A stretch of 64,000 nucleotides of DNA from Onthophagus taurus (GCF_036711975.1 NC_091973.1:15500001-15564000), one strand, 5' to 3'. Positions 42,727-54,496 are shown, counted from the first letter of the stretch. Notes: a model not told the origin generated them from the sequence alone. A program made the numbers and translations.

Positions 42727-43794
42727 CTAAAATAAGTTTAGGTAGTAACTAGTTAGGGTTACATTAAGTAGCGAATAATTAGGCTTAGGTATTTTAGATA
42801 ACAAGTAACGATTATTTAAAAAAAAATCGAAAATTTCGATATAAATCGACAATATATTACGGCTCAAATTATTTTAGACCGTACACGTGCCGCCTAAAAT
42901 TTTTACATAAATATATTAATTTTTTTTTACTTGTAAATTAGAATAATTTTTAATTTGTGAAAAAAAAAATAAAGTACTACATAACTACAAGGAGTGAACA
43001 TTAGTTTTAACATTAGAAACATTAGATTACTAAAATAATTAACTCAAAAAAAAATAGATAACTTCGCTACTAGCTTACCTCACAACGTTACGAGGCTAAA
43101 ATACAGCCGAATTAAAGATTAATACTGCGTTTTTCTACTCCGGGAGATCCCTATCGTAATTAAATACTTTGTCGATGTTTGGTGAATAACTCCGCCAAAA
43201 GCGTAATTTTGTCTACGACCCAAACCAATTACAAAATTTTATCTTCAAAAATGTCGTTTCAGGACAAAAATGCTTCACCATACATTAAACGCGTTAGACT
43301 ATCTAGTGCAAGTGGCTGAGTTAAAATGCGGAAAACGCTTAAATTCACGTTTCCAAAAACCGGCAAAAAATTTTATATCGCGTCCGAGTTTCCGACTCCG
43401 AGTTCAAATCAATTTCGGTAAACGATTAAATAAGGTGAATCACCTCAACTGATAAAAAGCCCAAATTAAAAAAAAATGAAAAACTTGAAGAGTTAATTCA
43501 AAACTGTTAAATTTTTACTATAATATTAATTAAAGCAATGCAAATACTAATTTAATTCCGCCCTCTATGAATTAAAGATTAAAACAAAAAAAGACAACGA
43601 AAAGGATTTACGGGAAAAGAAACCTTCAAACCACTTCAACCCTCTGGCGTCACCTTCTGAAACACGAACCAAAACAAAACAAACCAAAAAAAAAATCAAC
43701 TGTAAATCGAAACTAATCAATAATATCGAGCTTTACCCTGAAAGTTAAGGAAAGGAAAACAAAAATAGGGAAAACGACATTAGTCAAATAAAAC
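42727..43794. other. non-coding 3' region of the gypsy element, possible LTR
   Basis: About 1.07 kb of AT-rich sequence without a gene. It probably includes the 3' LTR, since it lies between env and the resumption of pogo-like sequence and ends in ctgtaaca, but no 5' partner exists in the window for delimiting it. Confidence 0.4.
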
Positions 43795-45104
43795 TGTAAC
43801 AGCAACTAGAATAATATTTTGTTTCGTACTAATTTCACTTAACGGTAACGTTAAGTGAGACAAATGACCATCAACGAAGAGAATTACTGGAAAGGGGATT
43901 TTGTTTTTTAATAGCTAGTTGTAAAATGTATTGACAATATATTCAAATAATGTTTCTCCTGTCATCCATCCGGAATCACTTCGTCCTAGAGCCCAACCTG
44001 TGGGTCCTTTGCTACGTATTTTTGCAGGCATACGGTTGTAAGGGTAAACGACCATGGGTGGAGGAAAGTTTCCTGAAGCATTGCACATTATTAGTGTTGT
44101 CAAGCATTCTTTATCATCGTTACTGACGAATGAATATACAGCTTTTCCCCCCTCTTCGCCAAAACTTTATTGTCCTTTGGGGATAAAAAGAAAGCTGATT
44201 CATCACAATTATAAACGCGTGATGGATCACTTAAAACGTCTTCCAACTTATTTTCTTTTAAATACGTGAGTACTTTTGAGTGCTAACTTCTCAATTTTTG
44301 TTCAGTTACCATCGACCTATATTTGGTTAAGTTCTGGGAAACTCGTAAAGCTATTTCAGGATGTCGTTTTTCGAATAGTTGATGCCATTTTTTAGTAGGA
44401 CGGCTGTCACCAAGTACGAATTGAGCGCCGTTCGATCTGCTTGGCCATTGGTCGTCAACCCTACCTACGGATCGGACGGTCGCCAACCAACCACAACGCC
44501 CGGTTGATAGGGTTTTACCCAAGGGCGCCTATTTAAGGCGGCCGGGTTTCCATCAGCGGTCAATTCCAACCGAACTCCGAAGCGACAACAACAGCGACAA
44601 CGATAACAGCGACAACAGCAGCGACAACAAGCCAGCACTTCAACCGCCAATTCGAAGACGACCCCTTTCGTCTTAAAAAAACCTTTGATGGTTTTTTTTT
44701 GTAAATAAATTATTTCGTTTTATTCAACAACTGTTGTTTCTTCTTCGGCGCAATCCATCCCCCGTAACACGGCCATTAGGAAAAGGATTGTCCCTTTTCA
44801 TATTCTTGAATAAGAGTTCAATGCTATCAGCTAGCTGCTCTCTGATTACTGGAAAACCCCTTTTACTAATATGTAATAACCATTTTATTAACTGGTTCTC
44901 TTCTTCTCTAGAAAGGAAGGTTACTGGCCCTGGTTTTCCTTCCATTGGTAATTTTCCTGTTCTTTTATATATGAGAGTTGTTTTGGGAATATTAAATGCT
45001 TTGCTTGCCTTTCCACAGGACATACCATTTTCTATTGCTAATAATGCACTGCTTAGCATTTCTTTTGTGTAGAGTACTCGCTTTTTTGATACAGATTGCA
45101 TTCT
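43795..45104 (-). pseudogene. pogo/Tigger-like transposase, split and truncated
   Basis: The minus strand from ATG about 45,104 encodes a psq-type HTH (KEMLSSALLAIENGMSCGKA, IPKTTLIYKRTGKLP) and a CENP-B-like domain start (LSREEENQLIKWLLHISKRG). At 44,755 it is cut by a 366-bp LTR-like insertion. It resumes with WHQLFEKRHPEIALRVSQNL (44,388 down), then after a gap DDE-domain pieces MTTLIMCNASGNFPPPMVVY (44,103) and, in a shifted frame, FPVILFVDGHLSHLT with a catalytic Asp (about 43,880). It breaks off near 43,795 at the gypsy border. The C-terminal fragment at 34,740-34,975 may be its continuation. Confidence 0.75.
44389..44754 (+). mobile_element. 366-bp solo LTR-like insertion in the pogo transposase
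   Basis: The block is flanked by CCAT (44,385-44,388 and 44,755-44,758). Removing it with one CCAT rejoins the transposase reading frame. It has LTR-like content: a TATA-like CTATTTAAGGC near 44,530, a GC-richer core, an (acaacagcg)-type repeat and AATAAA at 44,704. Its ends are not TG...CA, so the class is uncertain. Confidence 0.6.
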
Positions 45105-45167
45105 GTAAAAAATAACAATGGGAACATTTACTTTTTTAATACTTATAAACAAGGCTTTAAACTTCAC

Positions 45168-46054
45168 ACTTTAAAAAGATTTAAAACTATTTTCTAATCA
45201 ACACGAAAAGTAAATTATGATCAGTTTTTGTGCCATAAGTTGACCTAAATAATACTACTTTATTTTAAGTCATGTTTGTTTCTAAATCTCAAATTTGAAG
45301 TCAGTTAAAAGATTCTTAATTGTTCATAAATACTGTTAATTATAATTAATTTTATCATCAAACTGTGAGTAAATTATCTATAGTTGTAAACAAGCTTAGA
45401 ACCTGATTGTGACTAACCCGACACCAAGTTATGACCAGTTTTATTGCCATATGTTGACCTATATTTTAAAGGTAAAAAATATATAAATATTTCAAAAATG
45501 ATTTGGACATAATTTGGTCTCCATGAAGATAAATCTTTACTTTTAAAAGTTTTATAGCAAGGCATATAATATCTCTAATAATAATCATATAAAACTTAAA
45601 CAAATGTGTAATATACGACCTCTCGGTCAGTAATTGAATCAAACTATAATTTTCAGAACCAATACTTGACCGAGCTTATATTTGCTGTTTAATTAAATAT
45701 TTATATTAAAAACTACTCCAATTGATCAAGAATAAACATCTTATTAGTAGAAAACATAAATATGATAAAAATGTCAACTTACTTTGTTGTTGTATACCAC
45801 CTACTACAAATAAGTATCTTAACTCCGCAACGTTTCCGAACAGATTGATTGAGGTCTTCTCTCGCTTTTGTCGACTTGGTGTCGTTTGGGGCCAAATCGA
45901 CAAAGCTTTAATAAATAATCGCTGTGTAAGTTGAATTTAGATACATTTAGGAATTAAAATAGCGACGTATCCTTAATTTTTATCTACATATATTCTTATT
46001 TTCACCTGTAAGTGGTCACTATTTGGTATGCGATCACTAATAGGGTACGTTACC
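45168..46054. other. AT-rich spacer without recognisable gene
   Basis: Probably the remaining 5' end of the pogo-like element. A motif of the form gaycagttttwttgccatawgttgacct occurs at about 45,218 and 45,435, consistent with a degraded repeat. Confidence 0.4.
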
Positions 46055-46551
46055 TTACGGGTTTGTTGATTTACGCAATACATTGAATTTGTACCTCTCC
46101 ACTAGGTCGTCCGCGTGAATTACCACGAGAATTTCTCCGAAACATGTTGCGGTCATTGCGATAGGTGTCGAATGAATTTCCGCGAGTATTGTTACGACCT
46201 CGAAATTAATTATGAGAAGGTTGTTGCCTGTAAGTGTTCTGTCTGTTGTTTGTATAAAATCTAGATCCACGGTGATTACGTTGACCCCTGTTTGCTGTTA
46301 CCGTTTCTACGAATATTATTAAAATTATAATAAAAAATTCTATTATTGGATTTGTAAGTTTTGTCTCCATCTTTTGCTATGCTAATAGCCTGCTTAAGAC
46401 TTAGACAATTACGGGACTTATTAATAATTCTCAAATCATGGCTTCTGAGACCATTGCAAAAGGCATTTATAACTATCTTCTCGTTTATTGGTTTTAAAAT
46501 ATTTATGTCATTTCTGTCACGGTTTGCTTGTGTTATGGTAAGATTATTCAT
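46055..46551 (-). pseudogene. gypsy gag fragment
   Basis: The minus-strand frame 46,551-46,276 contains VINAFCNGLRSHDLRIINKS and SLKQAISIAKDGD, the C-terminal capsid region of gypsy/errantivirus-type Gag. The continuation to 46,055, when read in a shifted frame, is rich in Arg, Asn and Gly, as in RNA-binding Gag tails. Protease and pol are absent on the far side, so the fragment is isolated. Confidence 0.6.
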
Positions 46552-46849
46552 CTACCTGGGATCGGTTATGGATGGAGATGGCCAAATAAGATATGTAGCG
46601 GTTTTTGTTAAGCGGACACGAATTTATTTAATATATTTACAATTTACTTTGTACAATTTACAAGCCGAGACGATGACTGAATTGTTGAGGTGAAGGTGCA
46701 CTTGACGGACTTCTTGAGGTACTTAGAATTTTTTCCCTAACCCTCTTCATCGGACCTAAAACAAACGGAAAATATATTAGATTATATTCACTAATTTAGT
46801 GATATCGGAAGTGGAATTTGGGAAGGATAGTCGGGTTCCTGGATCGTCA

Positions 46850-47496
46850 GACGAGAAGCAGCCTTGGCCGTTTATGACGAAGGTGTTCAACGTCGTAATC
46901 CGGAAGTTTTTACACGTGCGAGTGCGCGGCGTAACCTCAGATGGAAGAGGTTACGCCATCGTAGATCTGATAACCGCTTTGTAGAGTCGAATCTTCCGAA
47001 GAGGATCCAACTTATTTCAGCGATTTATCAGAGCGTACAGATTGACCAGAGCTGCTTTCGCCCGATTCGCCATCGACTCGATGTGACTTTTCCAAGTTAG
47101 TTTAGAGTCCAGAATGATACCCAAATACTTGGCTTCAGAATGCCAGGGGACCTCGTCCCCTTGCAGTACCAACGCATCGGGAGGCCTCTGTCTACGCCGA
47201 GTAAAAAGTACTGCGGTACTTTTATCAGCGTTGATTTTGACCCGTTACTTTGCGAAGTAGTCTAGCAGTTCACCCGATGCTGCCTGCAGTCTACGAGCGA
47301 TGACCTCGGGGGACCAAGATCTGCTGTAGATGCACACATCGTTGCTATCTGAGTGCCCTCGGAACGGGGTAAGTCGCTCACAAAGATACAAGTGGGTATC
47401 GGTGAAAGCAACGACCCCTAAGGGACGCCAGCGGTTAGGATGAACTGTTGAGTCGAGTGAACCCCCTTTTTGTACACGTCCCATGGGAATCCTCAT
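46850..47496 (-). pseudogene. Jockey-clade LINE reverse transcriptase fragment
   Basis: The minus strand encodes ADDT-like TDTHLYLCE, then IYSRSWSPEVIARRLQAASG, VKINADKSTAVLFTRRR, KYLGIILDSKLTWKSHIESM and LYKAVIRST in successive, partly shifted frames, in the order found after the RT active site of Jockey-type LINEs. Upstream RT, the AP endonuclease and the 3' tail are missing. It is a short, dead fragment. Confidence 0.8.
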
Positions 47497-47689
47497 TGTT
47501 CTTCCGTCCGAGTCCTCGAGGATTCTAAAGGGGGGTACACACCTTCCCTTTATCTGTGCAGTTTATAACGTGTGACGTCATGTCTGAGTGATAGTGCAGT
47601 GAAGAAAATAAATAACCTAAGGTCTGGTTCCGTAAAGTATTGTTCCTCTTTTCGGAATATATTTTATTCAGTCACACCTATGGTCTGAC

Positions 47690-48149
47690 CAGATAAAGTA
47701 AGCTTATCAGAATAAAATTTTTCAGCGCTTTCCGTATTTCCACGCATGTTTCTATTATTATCTCTCCAAGAGCCTGAAGAGATATTCTTATTCAGAATGA
47801 CAAATCTTGAAAACTTCTCCCAGCTGCTAGAAACCGAAGTATGGCAATCATTCTCACATGCGCTGGTATTGCTTCTCTAAAGACTGTGTCCTTTTTTTCA
47901 ATAAGAGGAGCAACTTTGCACAATAAAATTTGAAATGCATTTTCGTCCATCCTTAGGTAATTTTTATAATCGTTAATTTCCCACGTTCTTGTAACTCAAT
48001 CAGTAAGTGAGAAAATCACTGGGTAAAACGCTTCTTTGCAGATACCAAGGTTTGCACCAACGTACACGGCATTTGTTCCTTTTTTCTTCTTCTAGCAACA
48101 CTGCTGCAATTATGCAACCAACTGCGGCTCTTCTTTTTCTGTCACCCAT
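47690..48149 (-). pseudogene. PIF/Harbinger (HARBI1-like) transposase N-terminal fragment
   Basis: From ATG 48,149 (MGDRKRRAAVGCIIAAVLLE) through RWCKPWYLQR, then after a break YLRMDENAFQILLCKVAPLI, REAIPAHVRMIAILRFLAAG and a shifted RISLQALGEIIIETC. This is the start and pre-catalytic region of HARBI1-like proteins. The DDE part is absent; stop codons are present. Confidence 0.75.
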
Positions 48150-48597
48150 TGAACTTGAATTATTATAGAACACACTTAGAACCAAACCTGTAAAGTAACG
48201 GGAGAACTGAGTAAAAATTGGTCGGAACTGAGACGAAAATTGAAAGTATACTACACATCTGCAGTTCAAATATGCACAGATTTTCACACAGTTATTTTCG
48301 ACAGATAACTGCGCTGATAAACGGAACCCCCCCTTAAAGCCAATCGAAGTGGACCTCTACAGGGGTAGCCGACCGGCGCCCGTGTGGTTGAGTTGACAAT
48401 CCCCATTGTTATTCCGTCCGAGTCCTCGAGGACTCTAGAGCCAATCGGAGTGGACTTCTATGGGCACTTCCACGCACGTGATTGACGTAACAGTTCCAAT
48501 ACACCTTTTGTTGTGAAACAATTCCATTCTTGTAACCAATTCCAAAATATTAAATTTCTACACAAGTTGGGCATTATTTAAATAATATTAAGATTAA
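48150..48597. other. non-coding spacer
   Basis: Includes a segment near 48,402 that repeats one near 47,497 (ttccgtccgagtcctcgagg), and two related copies of gccaatcgaagtggacctct (48,338 and 48,441). No gene is seen. Confidence 0.5.
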
Positions 48598-48783
48598 CCC
48601 TCCGTATACGAGGTGGGGTATCACATACACCAGCTTTTAAAAACTGAAAAAATTGAAAAACACAAAAAGACGCTCGTGATGGTGTTCTATGTAAAATTTT
48701 ATAGAAATAGTATTTTATTTCCGGGGTATGTCATACCCCACCTAGTATGGCATGTGATATTAATTCAGCTCGTATGCGGAGGG
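48598..48783. mobile_element. piggyBac-like MITE
   Basis: A 186-bp block flanked by TTAA on both sides (48,594-48,597 and 48,784-48,787) with inverted ends CCCTCCGTATACGAG and CTCGTATGCGGAGGG. An internal inverted element around ggggtatgtcatacccc is present. The TTAA target and CCC-start ends fit a non-autonomous piggyBac-type element. Confidence 0.75.
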
Positions 48784-48787
48784 TTAA

Positions 48788-49425
48788 GGTAAGATTGGTA
48801 ATACTTACAGTAATTTTTAAAGACAATTTTCGAAATTTACTACGATAAGATTGGTGGGTAAAGCGATCAACTAAAGGAAACGAACTAAATTTTTCTTTGC
48901 GATATTTCGAAATTGTTTCTTCGACAGGAAAAAATCTGTAAATAACGTACCAAAATTACCACGAGGTCAATTATCAACGACCATTAACTTAAAAGAAAAC
49001 CCAATATAAAATTACTTACAGTTAGTTGATAAGTTGGCCACAATTCAAAAACACGCTAACAATCTACTCAAACCATCTAAATTATTAAGATGACACAAGT
49101 ATAGTCAAACGAACAAAATAAAACGTTTACAACCAAAGATGACATGTCAGTATAAAAATTATAAGACAGACAAAACTAAACCAGGTGAAAATCAGTTCTT
49201 AATTTGGAGACTGCGCAAAGCTACTCACCGATCGAGACAAATTAAAAAGTTTACAACTTAAAAAACGGACAAAAAAGAAAAATAAAAACCCAACAAAAAT
49301 TAATATAAATTGTAGTAATCCACATTTATTATTAAAAATTCTCTTTCCTCAGATTTCTTGAATATTTCCGGTAATGGAATATTCAAAGCTCGTGATCCTT
49401 TTTCAACACTTTTTTAATACAAAAA
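48788..49425. other. AT-rich spacer
   Basis: No gene or repeat boundary identified; it follows the gag tail fragment on the minus strand and may be degraded retroelement sequence. Confidence 0.35.
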
Positions 49426-49950
49426 TTATTTTCTGTGGCATAAATCTTGCATGTCATTATATAATTTTTCTGGACCCGCTATCATAAAATTTACTGAAGC
49501 ATAGTTTTCTTCTACTTCGTAGTTAATGTCGGGTTCGTAATAAGGCTCATTTTGAAAATATGTGGCATTTTCGGCGTTATGGTCATCAAATCTCGGTTGA
49601 TTATTAGCTTCATTTGGTCTTGCAGGTGGTACGTATCCTTGTGTTAGCTGCCTTTGTTGAGGGACACACTGTGGTACAAGTACTGGTCTCTCAGATCTGA
49701 ATTGTTGTTGACTTGTGGATGATTGTGTTGGAAATAACATGTTTTGTTTCGTTGACATTAAAACAATTCGTTGACAAATGTTCTCAAAGCAGTGTGGTTG
49801 TATTGTGTAATTTTGATGTGACGTAAATTTAAATCGTTCTCTTCCAAATTTACTTTCGAGAGGAGAGTATAAAGTGTCATTTTGATTCTTGCCGCATGTT
49901 TTTGAGCATTTTTTGAGAAAATTAAAAAACTTCAACAAATTAAAAATCAC
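49426..49950 (-). pseudogene. gypsy Gag C-terminal-like fragment
   Basis: The 174-aa minus frame has a Gln-rich tail (QSSTSQQQFRSERPVL, QCVPQQRQLTQGYVP) and an Asn/Asp/Glu/Tyr-rich end (YFQNEPYYEPDINYEVEENY) that resemble the C-terminus of errantivirus-type Gag proteins. No zinc knuckle is present. The first 30 or so residues, KFFNFLKKCSKTCGKN, may come from flanking sequence. Assignment is by composition and is tentative. Confidence 0.4.
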
Positions 49951-49998
49951 AATCTGTCGATGGTAATATCGTAGACATATTTCCGTCTACATATTTAT

Positions 49999-50262
49999 CT
50001 AGACATATTTATTATTGAATTGGCAAGAGTTTTGGTCAATAAGATATTTTAAGATTAGGGTTAGATCAGCGACAGTAGAACCATGTTGAAAGTTGCGAGT
50101 AAAGATTTCTTTTATTATGTCAAGAGTAAAATCAGTATCAACATTAGTGTAAAGGTTTACAATGTCGAAAGAGACCAAGATGTAGGTTTCTTGTAATTTA
50201 AGTGATTTGAGATTGTTCCAAGCCCTACAGATTATGAGTCCCATGATCGTCGTCATCACCAC
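49999..50262 (-). pseudogene. Penelope-type RT fragment
   Basis: The minus frame contains YILVSFDIVNLYTNVDTDFT, LIDQNSCQF and FNNKY, matching RT motif A of Penelope-like elements and clearly related to the longer element at 38,720-40,140 (LSLDIVNLYTNVPTQET). Only about 80 residues survive. Confidence 0.7.
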
Positions 50263-50361
50263 AATCCAAAGGATTATGTTGGAATTGCGGTGTATTTGTA
50301 CGTCGATCTTCTGTGTTGGTATTGATACTTTCTACCATAGTTCTTATACTCTGTGTTATAC

Positions 50362-50655
50362 TCAATATCTGCTTGGTGTGGTCTTGATTACGTTGTGTTT
50401 CAGTTGTTTTGTTATCTTTACGTTCATGTTTGCTATTGTCAACATCATTGTATCAATGCCTTCGTTGGAATTTATCTTCACTTCATCGATTTTGAGTTCA
50501 CAGTTTTCCATTTTCACTAGGGTTGGTTTATTAACTTTATATATGCCGCTTGAGGACAAGTTGACCTGAGTGTTGTTTGTCCTTTGGGGTGGATCAAAAT
50601 TTGTCCGGGGGAAATTTCTTGGATTATAGTTTGATGTAAAAATTTGATGTATCAC
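50362..50655 (-). CDS. unrecognised 97-aa frame within retroelement debris
   Basis: I do not recognise this minus-strand frame. It has a segment LVKMENCELKIDEVKINSNE and alternating hydrophobic residues, and is preceded by NFPRTNFDPPQRTNNTQVN, a composition seen in gag or env linkers. It is probably part of the same gypsy debris as 49,426-49,950, into which the Penelope fragment is inserted. It may not be a gene at all. Confidence 0.2.
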   Translation of the reverse strand: MIHQIFTSNYNPRNFPRTNFDPPQRTNNTQVNLSSSGIYKVNKPTLVKMENCELKIDEVKINSNEGIDTMMLTIANMNVKITKQLKHNVIKTTPSRY

Positions 50656-50889
50656 TGGTTCACAAACACCTTTTTTTTTGTAGAAATTTTCTTTATTTTC
50701 TTTTGTAAATTTATTAAAACAAATGAAACAAATCTTAAAGTTTTCTTAACATAAACTCCCGACCTTGAAATATTATTTCAAAAATAACAACAATGATTTA
50801 CGAAATTTCAATTGAATATAAATCAAAAAGTAAATAGAATCGAAATTTAAACCATAAATTGAAAATATAAACCAATAATAAAACTCTTA

Positions 50890-51262
50890 CGCGCAATTCT
50901 GCTACTTAAAGAAAATGAATTAAATAGTCTTACTTAAACACTTTCTCCAAGTCTCTCGATTTTAGTGGAAGAATAAAACACTGTATGAAGACTGGACAAC
51001 AAAAAGAGTTTATTTTCGGACCGGCATACTTTTATACAGATTTTGGACAAAACAGGTTTACAGAAATATATACAAAGAATTAAAGACGCGATACATACAT
51101 GTTAACAATAATTATTTATAAAATATACAATAAAAGAAAAAAAATAGCGGAGTGTGACCAAATTAATAAATGTAGTTAAGAATAGGAGTTTTATTTACTC
51201 TCCCTTCGCGCGTATGAGCGCGTTGCTCATAAATTTGAATTATTCGCGCTTGTGGGCGCGTT
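50890..51262 (-). repeat. BEL LTR-like repeat A
   Basis: A 373-bp sequence starting ttacgcgcaattctgct and ending near gtgggcgcgtt, matching repeat B (54,497-55,293) apart from a MITE present only in B and scattered substitutions. It contains AATAAA signals and GCGCG clusters. It directly follows a BEL gag on the minus strand, so is probably the 3' LTR of an internally deleted element. Confidence 0.65.
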
Positions 51263-51291
51263 CCCGGAACCGACACCGGTGATGGCAATCG

Positions 51292-52602
51292 TTACACCAA
51301 CGATTCACTAACAAAGGTTGATGGCTGAGGTGAATTTAAAATTGCCGATTTTTTTGTAAGGTTAGAATTAATTTGTAAAAGCTTTTCAGGTGGAAAATCA
51401 TGTAATATTGTATGATGAGGTTGTCTGCAGTTCAGGCACCTACCGAAGACGCGACACGCGGATACGGAATGATGACCCAGGCAATTGAAACAAAGTCTGT
51501 TGGTCATCACGTATTCACATCATTGACGAGGTGTCTTTGCAATAAACTAAGAGCAACGATATAGACGATGTTCATTTCCACACAATGCACATCTGATTAT
51601 TCCCGGTGAGACATTATGTGGTTTAAAGTTAACAGTTTTTTGTCTAGAGCTTGGAGAAAAATACGAATTTTTACTTTTTTCAGAAAGATTTTCGATTGCT
51701 TCTAGGGTCAAAATACGCCGACAGAAAGTCCATGAAATCGTCGAATTTTGAAGGGGTACGATGATCGCTGACCGATTTTTCCCATTCTTTTATAGAATCG
51801 GTATCTAATTTTCTGACGATTAAGTATACCAAGAGGTAATCCCATTTATCGACAGGACATCCCAAGGACTCCAGAGCTCCGAGAGCTTCTTTAACTTCCC
51901 CAATCAATCGATTCAACTCTACAGAAGACTCAGTTCTTAGAGGTTTTGCCGAAAATAACACGGATATTTGATTGTCAATCAGTACCCGTAGATTTTCATA
52001 TCTATCAACAAGAAAATTCACGCCCGGTTAAAATTGTCGTGAGTAACTGATAAGTTCTTAACTAATTGAGCAGGTTCTTTAGTGAGGCTCATTTTCAGAT
52101 ATTGAAATTTCTCCACTCCGGTTAGATCGGTATTGTCACTGACCATAGTGACGAAGAGGTCACGAAATTGAGTCCACTCAGAGTAGGAACCGCCAAATGT
52201 CGCAAGATTTATTCACGGAAGCTGTCGCGCACGCGACGGTAAAGCTTCTGTAGTCGCGGTAGCGTTCGACGTGACACTAGCGGGTGTTTCGGTCTCGCGT
52301 ATCATATCTATGAGGACACCCTTTGAATCGATGTAGTTCTCTTCGCATACAACATACAATTCGTCTGTGAAATACACCGTGTCTGAGTAATTAGCGCGGT
52401 ATTGACTCAATTGTAAATGGTTTTCTTTAAATTCGATCCAGCACTCATTTACGCGTTCTAGCCGAGCGTTTAGGGCACCCATGGTGCGTTTAGGAATCGC
52501 TAATGTTTTAGCATTGTCCGAGGTACACGATATTGAATTCAGTAGCTCGTTCTGCCGTTCGAAAACCGGTTCGAGATCTTTCTCGGAAATGGATTTCGGC
52601 AT
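51292..52602 (-). pseudogene. BEL/Pao gag, third element
   Basis: Three minus-strand frames form one gag: 52,602-52,213 (MPKSISEKDLEPVFERQNEL, charged N-terminal region); 52,021-51,680 (SVELNRLIGEVKEALGALES, VDKWDYLLVYLIVRKLD, DUF1759-like); and 51,510-51,292 (zinc knuckle LCFNCLGHHSVSACRVFGRC, CRQPHHTILH). Protease, RT and integrase are missing, with the LTR-like repeat A only about 30 bp after the knuckle, indicating a large internal deletion. It is distinct in sequence from the gag pieces at 58,080 and 18,300. Confidence 0.78.
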
Positions 52603-52675
52603 GTTGAAGTTGCAAGACGAATTTATGTAGATTAATTAGAGGTATATAGTTTATTTTATGTTTGTAGTAGTAGTT

Positions 52676-54316
52676 TTGTTACATTCCGAAATTTTTATGT
52701 TATGTGTGGGTGACTTGTTTATGTGTAATGGGTTATGAGTTGCATACATTCGGAAACTTATTATTATTTTTATTTACTTTGTTTACATTTTGTTTGTTTA
52801 TAACATTTTATTGTATTCTCTTTCAGCAACATATTCTGAGTATTCCTTTTTTTTTTCCTTTTAACTCCTATCACTTTAAAATTCTCCTTTTTGCTTTTGA
52901 GAGGGTGTCGTAAGTTCTGTTATCTTGCGCAGACGTAATTTTTTTGATATTTTCGATCTTTGGGTATAAAAGACCATTCAAGTTTCTTCTTGAGCCCTCT
53001 CTTTCTTACTATATTACCAGAGCAATACGTGTTCTCGAGTGTTAAAGAAATTTTGGTTGGTTCGCCATTTTTGGTTTTGGTGTAAAATTTTGTTTCTAAT
53101 CCATATTTGTGGGATTCATCACTCGAAATAAAGTTTTGGAAAAGTGTTTTTCTTTTACCAAATTGTACGGAGATTCCGGATTTCAACGTATTTCATTACA
53201 TTTTCTTCTGTCCTCTGGTTAAACCTCGAACATCAGAGGTAAGCATTTTTGTAAGGTCTTTATTAATTAGTTTTTGGCATATTCGTTCACCCTTTCATAT
53301 TTTTCTTTTGATTCTTAAACTAACAATCTACTAAATCTATTTTTCATAAAAATCTAACTACTTTAAAAAAAAAATTACTAATTACTTAAAAAGAAAAACT
53401 ATCCTACAAACAAAAATTCTTAAATCTAATATTTCCACGTTTCATTTTTTTTTAATTTCTATATCCAGGTTTTTGTTGAGGGGAGCAACTTTTGGCCTCT
53501 CTTATTGGAACAACCTTTTTTATTGGTATTTTGGAACCATTGTCCAAGGGTATAATTTCCATTACATCCTAAGGATTCTAATTATTCTTTTTGGAACAAA
53601 ACAAAGAATATTACCTTACCTTTCCCTAGTCACCAGAATTTGTTGCTGAGGAGTTATTTCGAATCGGACCGGTGATCAAGACTTGGAGTAAAGGTCAGAT
53701 AGAACAACATATTATTATTTTGGTCATTGAAGAATTTGTATCTTATATATTTTTTTTTTATTATTTTGATTTTCCTTAAGAAAATCTTTAAATTAATTAA
53801 TTATTGGAACATTAAACTTTTCATTTTTTTTTAATATCATTTCATTTATTTGTAAATTCTTGTTTGGCGAGTTTTTCATCAATATAGTTTTTTTGTTGTT
53901 GTTGTTGCTGAACCTAAAAGTTTACGGTTTTATAACTTTGTTATTATTTTTTTTTTTACTTACCTGTTATTTACGGGAGTTTTAATAAATTTTGTCTGCA
54001 ACTTAAAACCCATTTTGTTGAGCGTTTATGTTTTGTTGTGTTATTTGTTTATATCACCATACTCCATCATCTCACGTCACAGTTCGTGTTGTACGCGGGG
54101 TTAACTGTGTGGCGCCATATAAATACCCCTCCCTTCTTCACTGAGCCGGTCGAGGACTCGCGTACATCTCAGGGTGATAAAACTAGTTTTGTCCTTGTTG
54201 AAAATTACGTTATTTTTTGTTTTGATTTAAAATCTTTTAACGCATTTGGCGTCATAGTTTAGTTGTAGTTTAGTTTTTTTTAAGAATCACCGCACGGAAG
54301 ATGTAGGAAGTTCGGA
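52676..54316. other. 1.6-kb AT-rich non-coding block, possible solo LTR
   Basis: The block begins gttacattccgaa and ends ttcggaaaatgtagtaa, a loosely inverted pair. It has T-rich homopolymers like the LTR at 23,077 and a promoter-like stretch near 54,116 (catataaatacccc). An 88-codon Lys-rich minus frame (52,920-53,186) is probably fortuitous. The target duplication is unclear, so the LTR status is a guess. It separates BEL gag from LTR-like repeat B. Confidence 0.35.
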
Positions 54317-54496
54317 AAATGTAGTAAAGTTTTATTGGTGTTTATAAGAATGAAGAAATGAATTTAAACCTAAATCGAGCACACGACGACGGTAATGGCC
54401 GTCGCGCAAAACCGGTCGAATTTCACGTAAAGTTCACAAAATCAAAAATATATCGCGAGAATCCAGCTCAAAGGACCAAAAATAATGTTTCTAACT

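Larger units (their letters stand above)
34976..43801 (+). mobile_element. env-bearing Ty3/gypsy retrotransposon, 5' truncated, nested Penelope insertion
   Basis: Plus-strand order is gag, protease, RT, RNase H, integrase and env-like. A 3.1-kb Penelope-like element splits the RNase H/integrase junction (37,924-41,034). The 5' LTR is absent. The 3' limit is placed where sequence matching a pogo-like transposase starts (about 43,795-43,801, after ctgtaaca). Multiple stops and frameshifts make it non-functional. Confidence 0.75.

Noticed and set aside
52920..53186. 88-codon lysine-rich minus-strand frame in the LTR-like AT-rich block
   Set aside because: No homologue recognised, and homopolymer-rich surroundings make chance frames likely.
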